DNA from: Haliscomenobacter sp.
GTDB taxonomy: Bacteria; Bacteroidota; Bacteroidia; Chitinophagales; Saprospiraceae
Assembly: GCF_016718685.1 (NCBI RefSeq)
Contig: NZ_JADKCX010000027.1
Coordinates: forward strand, 1-40,244
Length of the DNA: 40,244 nt
Direction: 5' to 3'
In this document: positions 1-7,492 of the stretch, piece after piece
Position numbering within the stretch: the stretch's first letter is position 1
Layout: each line of letters begins with the position of its first letter
Notes under the pieces: generated by a model
Database searches by the model: none
The model's input: the letters and a program-made list of their open reading frames with translations, nothing else
Told to the model about the DNA's origin: nothing
Translations under genes and position numbers: made by a program

Positions 1-93
1 GAAATGGCGGGTTTCATCACCGGCACCTTGTGGCTGGTTTGGCTAGTGGTGCTTGGGATAAAACTTCATTCACGCTGGGGTGGAGTATCGTAG
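1..93 (+). CDS. C-terminal end of a membrane protein (partial)
   Basis: The frame is open from the first base to a TAG at 91-93 and encodes about 30 residues. It has one hydrophobic stretch rich in Leu, Val and Trp (GTLWLVWLVVLG), followed by a short basic tail. This looks like the last transmembrane helix and cytoplasmic end of an integral membrane protein whose start lies outside the window. The family cannot be named from this piece. Confidence 0.35.
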   Translation, partial: EMAGFITGTLWLVWLVVLGIKLHSRWGGVS

Positions 94-312
94 TTTTGTA
101 GTGACGGAAGGGAAGATTGGGTAAAAACCTATGCATGAGTGCTGGAATCCGATCAAACAAAAACGATATCGATTTGGGTTACATACCCCTGATCACGCCG
201 CTTTGGTATGCCGCTCGCGGTAGCCTCAACCTCTCAACCCCTCAACGCTCACAAAACCAGTACCAATGAAACTCAACATCCTCATTTTTCATTTTTCTCA
301 ACGATAAGCAGC

Positions 313-786
313 ATGGCACAAAACACCCTGGCTGATCCACCCCTGGAATTTGCCTTTGAAGTGACTTGTACCCTCGACCCGCCACAGGAACTGGGCATCA
401 CCAGCTACGGCAAACGCCGCATCATCCCTATCACGGGGGGTACGTTTACCGGCCCGAACATCAAAGGCATCATCCTGCCCGGAGGCGCCGATTGGCAAAC
501 CGTACGCACGGATGGTACCGCCGACCTCGAAGCGCGCTACACCCTCAAAACCGACGACGGTGCGCTCATCTACATCAACAACAAAGGCATCCGCACCGGA
601 AAACCGGAAGTGCTGGCGCGCCTGGGCAAAGGAGAAAAAGTAGACCCCACGGAGTATTACATGCGCACTGCGGCTACCTTTGAAGTGAGCGGAGAAAAAT
701 ATGCCTGGCTGAGCAAGGCGATTTTTGTGGGTACGGGCATGCGGAATGCGAATAGTGTGATCATCCGGTTTTATAAAGTGAATTAA
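313..786 (+). CDS. DUF3237 family protein
   Basis: This is a protein of about 157 residues that matches the DUF3237 pattern over its whole length. It has an N-terminal LEFAFEV strand, a GGTFTGPNIKG motif near residue 40, then GGADWQ, DLEARYTL and a C-terminal AIFVGTG segment. The family forms small beta-barrel proteins of unknown biochemical role, often found near aromatic or ketone catabolism genes. The frame is open back to 208, but the upstream residues are low complexity and unlike the family, so the ATG at 313 is preferred. A secreted CE1 esterase starts 21 bp downstream on the same strand, so cotranscription is likely. The function is unknown. Confidence 0.75.
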   Translation: MAQNTLADPPLEFAFEVTCTLDPPQELGITSYGKRRIIPITGGTFTGPNIKGIILPGGADWQTVRTDGTADLEARYTLKTDDGALIYINNKGIRTGKPEVLARLGKGEKVDPTEYYMRTAATFEVSGEKYAWLSKAIFVGTGMRNANSVIIRFYKVN

Positions 787-807
787 GAGCTTGTTTAAAC
801 AGTCAAC

Positions 808-1863
808 ATGAAATCTTTCAGAAAGCGACATGGATCAAGTATGTTGTTCGTCACCATGCTCATGGTGTTTGGAACATCGGCAAGTTTTGCTCAAAGCACT
901 GGAGGCACCATCGCCAGTCGAATGATTGACTCAAAAGCTTTGCAAAACCCGGGGGCGGAAAATCCCAGGCGGAAAATCTCTGTTTACCTGCCGCCACAGT
1001 ACGATCAATCGGGCAAGCGGTATCCGGTCATCTACTACCTCCACGGTTTTATGGGTACAGACACCATCAGCCCAAACATGAAAGCGATTTTGGACCAGGG
1101 CATCAGTGCTGGTAAAATACGTCCGTACATTCTGGTCATCGCCAACCAGTATACCTTGTACGAAGGTAGTTTTTACAGCAACTCCAGTTTGACGGGCAAT
1201 TGGGACGATTTCACCGCCAATGAACTGGTTGCTTTTATGGACAACAACTTCAGAACCATTGCCAGGCGTGAAAGCAGAGGCATTGCCGGTCACTCCATGG
1301 GAGGTTATGGGGCTTTTAAAATCGGCATGTTGCATCCCGAAGTTTTCAGTAGCGTCTACGCACTAAGTCCTGGCTTGTTGGCTTTTGTCAAGGAATTTGG
1401 TCCCAATAGCCCTTCCTATCGCGAGTTGCAAAACATCAAAACGCAGGAAGAACTCAAGCGCAGCTACTACCCCAAGGTGTTGGTGGCGGTAGCCAGAGCC
1501 TGGTCGCCCAATCCCGCCAAACCTCCGTTTTACTGCGACCTCCCTTTTACCTACGAGGGCGAAAAGCTGGTGGTCAACCAAGCGGTTTTAGAAAAATGGG
1601 AGCAAAACATGCCCGTGTACATGGTAGACCAATATTCAGACAAGCTGCGCAAATTGACCGCCATCAAAATGGATTGGGGCCGCAATGACGCCCCTCGTTT
1701 TCCCATTCAAATTGGCATGTTGAGCCAACGCCTGGAAAATCTGGGCATCAACCACTTCGCAGAAGAGTACATCGGCGACCATGGCAACAAAATTTGGAGC
1801 AAGGATGGCCGGGTGTTGCATGATTTACTCCCTTTTTTCAATGACTATTTGGGGTTCGAATAA
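808..1863 (+). CDS. Secreted CE1-type alpha/beta-hydrolase esterase
   Basis: This is a 351-residue secreted esterase of the esterase-D/feruloyl-esterase fold (CE1-like). The leader has a basic start, a hydrophobic core and a cut site near SFAQS (about residue 30), so it is probably periplasmic. The core begins with a YLPPQY strand and VIYYLHGF (oxyanion region). The nucleophile is the Ser of GHSMGG at residue 163, and a GDHGN motif near the C-terminus supplies the probable catalytic His. A WGRND segment before it is a candidate for the acidic residue. It lacks the N-terminal E-set domain of the esterases at 18-23 kb. Likely substrates are acyl esters of sugars or hydroxycinnamates; the exact specificity is not visible. 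Confidence 0.8.
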   Translation: MKSFRKRHGSSMLFVTMLMVFGTSASFAQSTGGTIASRMIDSKALQNPGAENPRRKISVYLPPQYDQSGKRYPVIYYLHGFMGTDTISPNMKAILDQGISAGKIRPYILVIANQYTLYEGSFYSNSSLTGNWDDFTANELVAFMDNNFRTIARRESRGIAGHSMGGYGAFKIGMLHPEVFSSVYALSPGLLAFVKEFGPNSPSYRELQNIKTQEELKRSYYPKVLVAVARAWSPNPAKPPFYCDLPFTYEGEKLVVNQAVLEKWEQNMPVYMVDQYSDKLRKLTAIKMDWGRNDAPRFPIQIGMLSQRLENLGINHFAEEYIGDHGNKIWSKDGRVLHDLLPFFNDYLGFE

Positions 1864-1885
1864 AGTCTCCATTATCCCAAGCATC

Positions 1886-2653
1886 ATGACGATATCCAAC
1901 AAAACATTCTTCATCACGGGCGCTGCCTCCGGCCTGGGTTTGGCCACCGCACAAATGATCGTTGACAACGGTGGTTTTGTGCTTCTTGCCGACATCAATG
2001 CCGTGGCTGGCACCCAAACCGCAAGCGCTCTCGGCGAGGGGGCAAAATTTGTCCAGACCGACGTCAGCGACGAAAGCAGTGTCCAGCAGGCCATCGCCGA
2101 GGGGCTGGCAGCTTTTGGCACCTTTCACGGGGTCATCAATTGTGCTGGCATCGGCCCTGCCGAACGGGTGCTGGGTCGGCAAGGGGTGCATTCCTTGGTT
2201 TCCTTTGCCAAAGTCATTCAGGTCAACCTCATGGGCGCCTTCAACGTCATCCGCTTGCTGGCCGAAGTGATGCAAAACAACGCACCCGGCCCGAGTGCTG
2301 AACGTGGCGTCATTGTCAACACGGCCTCGGTAGCGGCATACGACGGGCAAATCGGTCAGGCGGCTTACGCGGCATCCAAAGGCGGCATCGTGGCCATGAC
2401 CCTCCCTCTAGCCCGCGAACTGGCGCGGGTGGGCATCCGGGTGATGACCATCGCACCGGGCATTTTTGAAACGCCACTGTTGGCCAATTTGCCGGAGGAA
2501 GCAAAACTTTCGCTGGGTCAGCAAGTGCCTTTTCCGGCGCGATTGGGGCAAGCAGAGGAGTACGCTGCTTTGGTAAAACACATCATCGAGAATCAAATGC
2601 TGAACGCGGAGACGATCCGGCTGGATGGGGGGATTCGGATGGCCGCTAAATAG
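1886..2653 (+). CDS. HSD10-like short-chain dehydrogenase (3-hydroxyacyl-CoA dehydrogenase type)
   Basis: This is a classical SDR of 255 residues. The Rossmann motif TGAASGLG is at residues 9-16, a DV pair follows for the adenine pocket, NCAG is the structural motif, and the catalytic YAASK puts Tyr at 161 and Lys at 165. The overall pattern (long loop after NCAGI, LANLPEEAK in the lid, LDGGIRM at the end) is that of the 17-beta-HSD type 10 / short-chain 3-hydroxyacyl-CoA dehydrogenase group, which is NAD-dependent and cytosolic. The frame is open upstream to 1781 but overlaps the esterase, so the ATG at 1886, 22 bp after the esterase stop, is chosen. It sits with an amidohydrolase of the CouO/ACMSD type, which suggests a role in acyl-CoA side-chain shortening. 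That role is inferred. Confidence 0.8.
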   Translation: MTISNKTFFITGAASGLGLATAQMIVDNGGFVLLADINAVAGTQTASALGEGAKFVQTDVSDESSVQQAIAEGLAAFGTFHGVINCAGIGPAERVLGRQGVHSLVSFAKVIQVNLMGAFNVIRLLAEVMQNNAPGPSAERGVIVNTASVAAYDGQIGQAAYAASKGGIVAMTLPLARELARVGIRVMTIAPGIFETPLLANLPEEAKLSLGQQVPFPARLGQAEEYAALVKHIIENQMLNAETIRLDGGIRMAAK

Positions 2654-2836
2654 GCAAATCAATTTTATGGCCGCCAACTTATTGTATCACACGACGTCAC
2701 GAAAAGTTTTCTTAGGTGCTAAAACCGACGCCCCGGTAGTTTTTCTTTTGCGACCACAAAAAAACGCTTCGCGTATCTTCCTGGTGAAAAAGACACGCAG
2801 CAGCGAATAACCCATATCGGAAAAAACACATCAACA

Positions 2837-3721
2837 ATGGAAAACAAAGCAAACAAAATAGACCTCAACAACATCATCGCCATCGACGTACACACCCACG
2901 CCGAGGTGTCCTGCCGGCAACCACACGATGATTTCCGGCCTGAATTCGACGAGGCCTTTGCCAAGTATTTCAAATCCAGTCATCGGCCTACCATTGCGGA
3001 AACCGTAGATTACTACCGCGCCCAAAAAATCGCCTTCGTGATGTTTTGCATTGACGCCGAGTTTGAGTTGGGGCGCAAACGTATCCCCAACGAAGAAGTG
3101 GCCGAAGCGGCCCTCGAAAACCCGGACATCATGATCGCTTTTGCCAGCATAGACCCGCACAAGGGGCGGATGGGCGCACGCGAGGCCCGGCGTTTGATTG
3201 AGGAATTTGGCATCAAGGGTTTCAAGTTCCACCCCACGGTGCAAGGTTTTTACCCCAACGACCGCATGGCCTTTCACCTCTACGAAGTCATTGCCGAAGC
3301 GGGTCTGCCGATGTTGTTCCACAGCGGGCATTCCGGATTTGGGTCTGGCGTCAAAGCTGGTGGCAAACTGCGCCTGGAATACTCCAACCCCATGCATCTG
3401 GACGATGTGGCCATCCATTTTCCCGACTCGCCGATCATCATTGCCCACCCTTCCTGGCCCTGGCAAGACGAGGCGCTCTCGGTCTGCCTGCACAAACCCA
3501 ATGTGTACATCGATTTGTCGGGTTGGTCGCCCAAGTATTTCCCGCCACAGTTGGTGCAATACGCAAATACCCAGCTGAAACACAAGATGTTGTTTGGCAC
3601 AGATTTCCCACTGATTACGCCGGAAAGGTGGATGAAGGATTTTGAGGCGGCGGGGTTTAAGGAGGAAGTGAAGGCCTTGATTTTGAAGGAGAATGCGGCG
3701 AGGGTGTTGGGGCTGGGGTAA
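2837..3721 (+). CDS. ACMSD-like amidohydrolase (TIM-barrel metal hydrolase)
   Basis: This is a 294-residue amidohydrolase_2 (COG2159) protein. The metal-binding VHTHA motif puts His at residues 19 and 21. A GFKFHP strand, LFHSGHSG, IIAHPSWPW and the C-terminal LFGTDFPL with the metal Asp complete the barrel. No signal peptide is seen, so it is cytosolic. The family includes ACMS decarboxylase, gamma-resorcylate decarboxylase and the beta-ketoacyl-CoA hydrolase CouO of p-hydroxycinnamate catabolism. With the HSD10-like SDR immediately upstream, a CouO-like hydrolytic step is attractive but not proven. It ends with the usual LKENAARVLGL tail, so the gene is intact. Confidence 0.75.
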   Translation: MENKANKIDLNNIIAIDVHTHAEVSCRQPHDDFRPEFDEAFAKYFKSSHRPTIAETVDYYRAQKIAFVMFCIDAEFELGRKRIPNEEVAEAALENPDIMIAFASIDPHKGRMGAREARRLIEEFGIKGFKFHPTVQGFYPNDRMAFHLYEVIAEAGLPMLFHSGHSGFGSGVKAGGKLRLEYSNPMHLDDVAIHFPDSPIIIAHPSWPWQDEALSVCLHKPNVYIDLSGWSPKYFPPQLVQYANTQLKHKMLFGTDFPLITPERWMKDFEAAGFKEEVKALILKENAARVLGLG

Positions 3722-3743
3722 ACGCACTAAAATTTGAGGGTAG

Positions 3744-4646
3744 CAACGCAAAATTGTTCCTATTGATGACTTCATCACTTACTTTTTCCCGGCGCTCGTT
3801 GATGAAATTGACTTTGAGCGCGGATTTGAGTTTTTGGATACCGAGCTCCAGAAATTGGTCCCTGATAATCCAGCAAAGCGGCGGCATGCGGATAAACTCA
3901 TCAAGGTTTGGTTTAAGAATGGCCTGGAGGTTTGGTTTTTGATCCACGTGGAGGTACAGGGGTATCAGGACCCTTATTTTGCCCAGCGCATGTATGAATG
4001 TGTCTACCGCATTCGGGACAAATTCCAACGCCCAGTCACGGGATTGGCGATTTACACCGATTGGGATCGAACGTACCACTACACCGAATTTATTGAGGCC
4101 TTTGGTGGCTCAGAGGTCATTTACCGATTCAATACATACGTGTTGCGGGATCATCCACCTCTTGAGTTAGCCAAAGACACCAACCCTTTCGCGGCAGTCA
4201 TGGAAGCTGCCTGGCAGCATCTGGACAAGCCCAAAGACGACCAAAGCCTGAGGGAATTGAAGATTGACTTGATCCAAAGGCTGAAGTCTCGAAACATAGC
4301 CCGAGAAAAAATCAGTTTGATCATTGACTTCATTAGGTATTTTGTTCCCTTTACAAATTCAGAAATAAGTTTTAATTTTGAACAAGATTTATTCGCAATC
4401 ACCAACTCAACTATTCCGATGGGACTTCGTGAAGCAATTTTGGAGGATGTTAAACAGCAGGGTATCGAACAAGGTATTGAGCAAGGTATCGAGTTTGAAA
4501 AGAAAGAGTTTGTGCAAAAACTCTGGTCATTTCAGGAATTTTCATTGGATAAAATAACCTTGTTGGTTGATCTTTCTCCAGCACGGGTTATAGAAATTGT
4601 GCTGGAAGTGTTGCAGAAAGAAGGCCAAAATGAAGCCAGGCATTAG
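3744..4646 (+). pseudogene. Rpn-like PD-(D/E)XK nuclease/transposase-family protein, 5' end damaged
   Basis: The reading frame carries the typical core of Rpn/PD-(D/E)XK transposase-like proteins: FFPALVDEIDF, then LIHVEVQGYQD with the catalytic E-V-Q triad, RMYECVYRI, and a long helical C-terminus with repeated EQGI units. The frame is open from 3744, but no ATG gives the expected N-terminus. A matching N-terminal piece (AKLF) sits in another frame at about 3748-3757, so a small indel near 3757 probably broke the start. A TTG at 3834 is the only obvious internal start. Members are thought to act in recombination and DNA transfer rather than true transposition. The gene is unrelated in function to its neighbours. 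Confidence 0.65.
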
Positions 4647-4840
4647 ACACATTAGCAGCATACCAAGAGAAATTTGCCGCAAAATAAATGGCAAGAAATT
4701 TGTGAAATCCGTGCTGAAATTATCGTCATCCATTTCCACCGCAAGCGGGATGTTCAACGCTTATTGTTTTTTATCAAAAAAGCGTAACTATTTAAAGTCC
4801 AAAAGCTACGGTTTACTGCAAAAAAACTAGATTTGCACTA

Positions 4841-4997
4841 TACCCCACGCGGGATGACCAGGTGAAATTTTGGCGAATTTATTTTTTTGACCAGCAAGGC
4901 GCAAAGCGCAGACGTAGCCAAAGCTACGGCGAGCATTTGCTACAAGGCAGGCGAAAAAGAAAGAGACAAAAATCACCTGTTCATCCCGCGTGGGATA
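4841..4997. repeat. Long imperfect palindrome (MITE-like) upstream of the LacI gene
   Basis: The outer arms start near CCCACGCGGGATGA at 4844 and end with TCATCCCGCGTGGG at 4981-4994; they pair over about 28 bp. Inside, an imperfect second pair meets at GTAGCcaaaGCTAC. The whole element of about 157 bp can fold into one hairpin. It has no coding signal. The rest of the 404-bp gap between 4646 and 5051 shows nothing recognisable. The element ends 54 bp before the LacI start codon, so it may also affect that gene's expression. Confidence 0.7.
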
Positions 4998-5050
4998 TAC
5001 GCTTGTTTAATTTTTGGGTATCGGGAACGATCCATGTTGAATGCGGTGAA

Positions 5051-6079
5051 ATGAATCCAAAACGTGTAACCATTTATGATTTAGCGAGAGAATTGGGTAT
5101 TTCTGCCTCTTACATTTCAAGAGCTTTGAATGACCATCCAACCATCAATCCGAAAGTCATAGAAAGTGTAAAGAAAAAAGCTCAGGAATTAAACTACAAG
5201 CACAACTCACACGCGGCCAATCTGCGGCAGGGCTCATCCAAAACGATTGGGGTCATCGTACCACACATCAACCAGTATTTTTTCTCGGAAGCCATCTCCG
5301 GGATCGAAGAAGTCTGTTTTGAAAACAATCATAGTCTGATCATTTGCCAGTCACACGAATCTTTTCAGCACGAGTGCAAAGCCATTGATACCCTGGTTCA
5401 TCAAAACGTTGATTGTATCTTGATTTCTGTTTCGGCAGAGACGCATTCTTTTGAGCATCTTCAAAACATCAGAAAGCACAACATCGAGCTCATTCAGTTC
5501 GATCGTTGTATGGAGGAAGTCGATAGCTTTAAAATTTTAAATGACAATCGGGAGATCACGTACCAGGTGTCCAAAAGCCTGATTGAACAGGGCTATCGAA
5601 AAATTGCCTTCATCGGTGGGCCAAGTCACCTTTCTACTTTTGGACTTCGAAAAGAGGGTTTTCTCCAGGCCATCAAAGAACATGGATTGAACATCCCGGC
5701 TCATTTCATTGTAGAGAATGCCTTGTCCAGAGAAGAAGCCATTGAAGTTGCCAGAGAACTTCTGGTGCTAAGCGAACCCCCGGATGCATTTCTGAGCATT
5801 TCGGACCACCTGTCCCTGGGGGTTTTACTAGTTGCGGAGTCAATGGGCATCCAGGTACCGGCGCAATTGGGCATCTTCGGTTTTGCGAATGAGGTGTTTG
5901 CGCCCATCATTAAACCGCCCCTCTCCTCCGTTGACCAAAGAAGTAAAGAGCTGGGAAAACGTGCTGCTCAAATCTATTTTGAATTTATTTTAAAGGGCAA
6001 AACCACCACGCCGGAGGAGAAAAGAGAAATCATCGTAAGTAAGCTACTCGTCCGGGGAAGTTCCAAAAGGGTCTTGTGA
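5051..6079 (+). CDS. LacI-family transcriptional regulator
   Basis: This is a 342-residue regulator. The N-terminus is a LacI helix-turn-helix (TIYDLARELGISASYISRAL) with the hinge and NYKHNSHAANLRQG segment by about residue 60. A periplasmic-binding-protein-like effector domain follows, starting at KTIGVIVP, with the usual YRKIAFIGGP and GIFGFANE strands. The ATG at 5051 places the HTH at the N-terminus; the frame is open further upstream, but through the palindrome at 4841-4997, so the longer start is rejected. It precedes a sugar dehydrogenase and a hydrolase operon on the same strand. A palindrome at 7387-7402 is its most likely operator. The ligand is probably a sugar released by the operon; its identity is unknown. 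Confidence 0.9.
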   Translation: MNPKRVTIYDLARELGISASYISRALNDHPTINPKVIESVKKKAQELNYKHNSHAANLRQGSSKTIGVIVPHINQYFFSEAISGIEEVCFENNHSLIICQSHESFQHECKAIDTLVHQNVDCILISVSAETHSFEHLQNIRKHNIELIQFDRCMEEVDSFKILNDNREITYQVSKSLIEQGYRKIAFIGGPSHLSTFGLRKEGFLQAIKEHGLNIPAHFIVENALSREEAIEVARELLVLSEPPDAFLSISDHLSLGVLLVAESMGIQVPAQLGIFGFANEVFAPIIKPPLSSVDQRSKELGKRAAQIYFEFILKGKTTTPEEKREIIVSKLLVRGSSKRVL

Positions 6080-6203
6080 ACGCCTTATATTCAACACACA
6101 AACCACATTTAGCACCAATTTTTATTTCTTTTTACCCAAAAAAGCAGACCAATGGTTTGAACATACCTTGCTTAAGTCTCGAATGCGGCAAAAAATTATG
6201 ATT

Positions 6204-6241
6204 AATTGTACAAATTACATTAATAGTTTTAGCTAAATTTG
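6204..6241 (+). promoter_or_regulatory. Possible promoter/operator upstream of the dehydrogenase gene
   Basis: The 261-bp gap between the LacI stop and the dehydrogenase start has an AT-rich stretch with the near-palindrome AATTGTACAAATT at 6204-6216. TAAATTTG at 6234-6241 matches the Bacteroidota -7 consensus TAnnTTTG. A matching -33 TTTG at normal spacing was not clear, so this is only a candidate. Confidence 0.25.
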
Positions 6242-6340
6242 ATCCAACTTGGCACACGCGGCTTGCGGCCCTTTTGCCCTACTACTATGTAATGGGGCAA
6301 AAATAAGTTTTGAACTCACTTTATGGTAATCAACAAAAAA

Positions 6341-7369
6341 ATGAAGGCACTAAGCTGCATCAAACCTGGGGAACTGGCGTATACGATCAAAGAAAATCCC
6401 CCATTGGAGCAAGGCAGGGCCATCATTAAAATCAAACGCATCGGCATTTGTGGCACCGACCTGCATGCTTTTGAAGGCACGCAGCCCTTTTTTAGTTACC
6501 CCCGAATCCTGGGCCATGAGCTTTCGGGGATTTTGGCCGAGTTCGATGATGCCCCAGGATTTATGCATGGTGAGTCCGTTACTTTTATTCCTTATTTCAA
6601 CTGTGGTACTTGTGTGGCTTGCCGGGTGGGAAAAACCAATTGTTGCACCCAACTGCAAGTATGTGGCGTACACATCGACGGGGGTATGGTGGAGTATCTT
6701 TCGGTGCCTTCGGCAAGCCTGGTGCGTGGTGAAGGATTGAGTTTTGACGAACTGGCGCTGGTAGAGCCGCTTGCCATCGGTGCACACGGCGTACAAAGAG
6801 CCAACATTGCCAAGGGCGAGTTTGTGCTGGTGATTGGTGCCGGGCCAATCGGCTTGGGAACCATGGAATTTGCCCGAATCGCGGGTGGAAAAGTCATCGC
6901 CCTGGACATCAACGAGCACCGCCTCCAGTTTTGTAAGGAAAAACTCAAAGTGCCTTACGTGGTCAATGCACTTGCGGCAAATGTCGTGGAGCAACTGCTG
7001 GACATCACCAATGGCGACATGCCCACCGTGGTCATTGATGCTACGGGCAGCCAAAAAGCCATCAACAATGCTTTTCAATACCTCGCGCATGGGGGAAGGT
7101 ACGTCTTGATTGGCTTACAAAAAGGCGACATCTCCTTTAGCCACCCGGAATTCCACAAGCGCGAAGGGACGTTGATGAGTAGCCGCAATGCCACCAGGCA
7201 GGATTTTGAACAGGTGATCACCAATTTGAAGCAGAAAAAAATCAACCCGGCTACGTACATCACCCATCGTGTCATGTTTGATGAAGTGAGCGCCGAGTTT
7301 GAAAATTGGCTCAACCCGGCAAATGGGGTGATCAAAGCCATGGTTGAAGTTCCTCATTCGAGTTTTTAG
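6341..7369 (+). CDS. Zinc-dependent sugar/polyol dehydrogenase (MDR superfamily)
   Basis: This is a 342-residue medium-chain dehydrogenase. GICGTDLH and GHELSG carry the catalytic zinc ligands (Cys and the His-Glu pair), and CGTCVACRVGKTNCC is the structural zinc lobe. The nucleotide-binding motif is GAGPIGLG near residue 165, followed by VIALDIN whose Asp favours NAD. It resembles the L-galactonate/L-threonine/sorbitol dehydrogenase branch. The ATG at 6341 gives the family-typical MKAL start; an in-frame ATG at 6323 would add six residues. It lies between the LacI gene and the GH95 operon. Given GH95 next door, oxidation of L-fucose, L-galactose or their onates is plausible, though not shown. 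Confidence 0.8.
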   Translation: MKALSCIKPGELAYTIKENPPLEQGRAIIKIKRIGICGTDLHAFEGTQPFFSYPRILGHELSGILAEFDDAPGFMHGESVTFIPYFNCGTCVACRVGKTNCCTQLQVCGVHIDGGMVEYLSVPSASLVRGEGLSFDELALVEPLAIGAHGVQRANIAKGEFVLVIGAGPIGLGTMEFARIAGGKVIALDINEHRLQFCKEKLKVPYVVNALAANVVEQLLDITNGDMPTVVIDATGSQKAINNAFQYLAHGGRYVLIGLQKGDISFSHPEFHKREGTLMSSRNATRQDFEQVITNLKQKKINPATYITHRVMFDEVSAEFENWLNPANGVIKAMVEVPHSSF

Positions 7370-7386
7370 CCTTTTTTTATTCAAAA

Positions 7387-7402
7387 ATTCAATCGATTGA
7401 AT
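7387..7402. promoter_or_regulatory. Perfect 16-bp palindrome, candidate LacI-family operator
   Basis: ATTCAATCGATTGAAT is a perfect inverted repeat with a central CG. This is the form expected for LacI/GalR-family operators, whose hinge helices insert at a central CpG. It lies 17 bp after the dehydrogenase stop and 90 bp before the GH95 start, in front of the glycoside hydrolase operon. The LacI gene at 5051 is the only regulator of that family in the window. Confidence 0.6.
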
Positions 7403-7492
7403 AAATGTAAGTTGTTCATTTTTAAGTAAAAATAAAACCCAGATTGTGACACTTTGGCAAATAAAACCCTGGACGCTATCAAACCTACTACG

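Noticed and set aside
2831..3778. 315-codon open frame on the minus strand
   Set aside because: It is antisense to the amidohydrolase gene, which has a complete metal-site pattern. No motif is seen in the antisense product.
3744..4646. Active transposon carrying the Rpn-like gene
   Set aside because: No terminal inverted repeats or target duplication were seen around it, and the Rpn family is not a classical transposase; treated as a lone, 5'-damaged gene.
4597..4830. 77-codon plus-strand frame
   Set aside because: Basic, low-complexity product that overlaps the end of the Rpn-like gene in another frame, with no family look.
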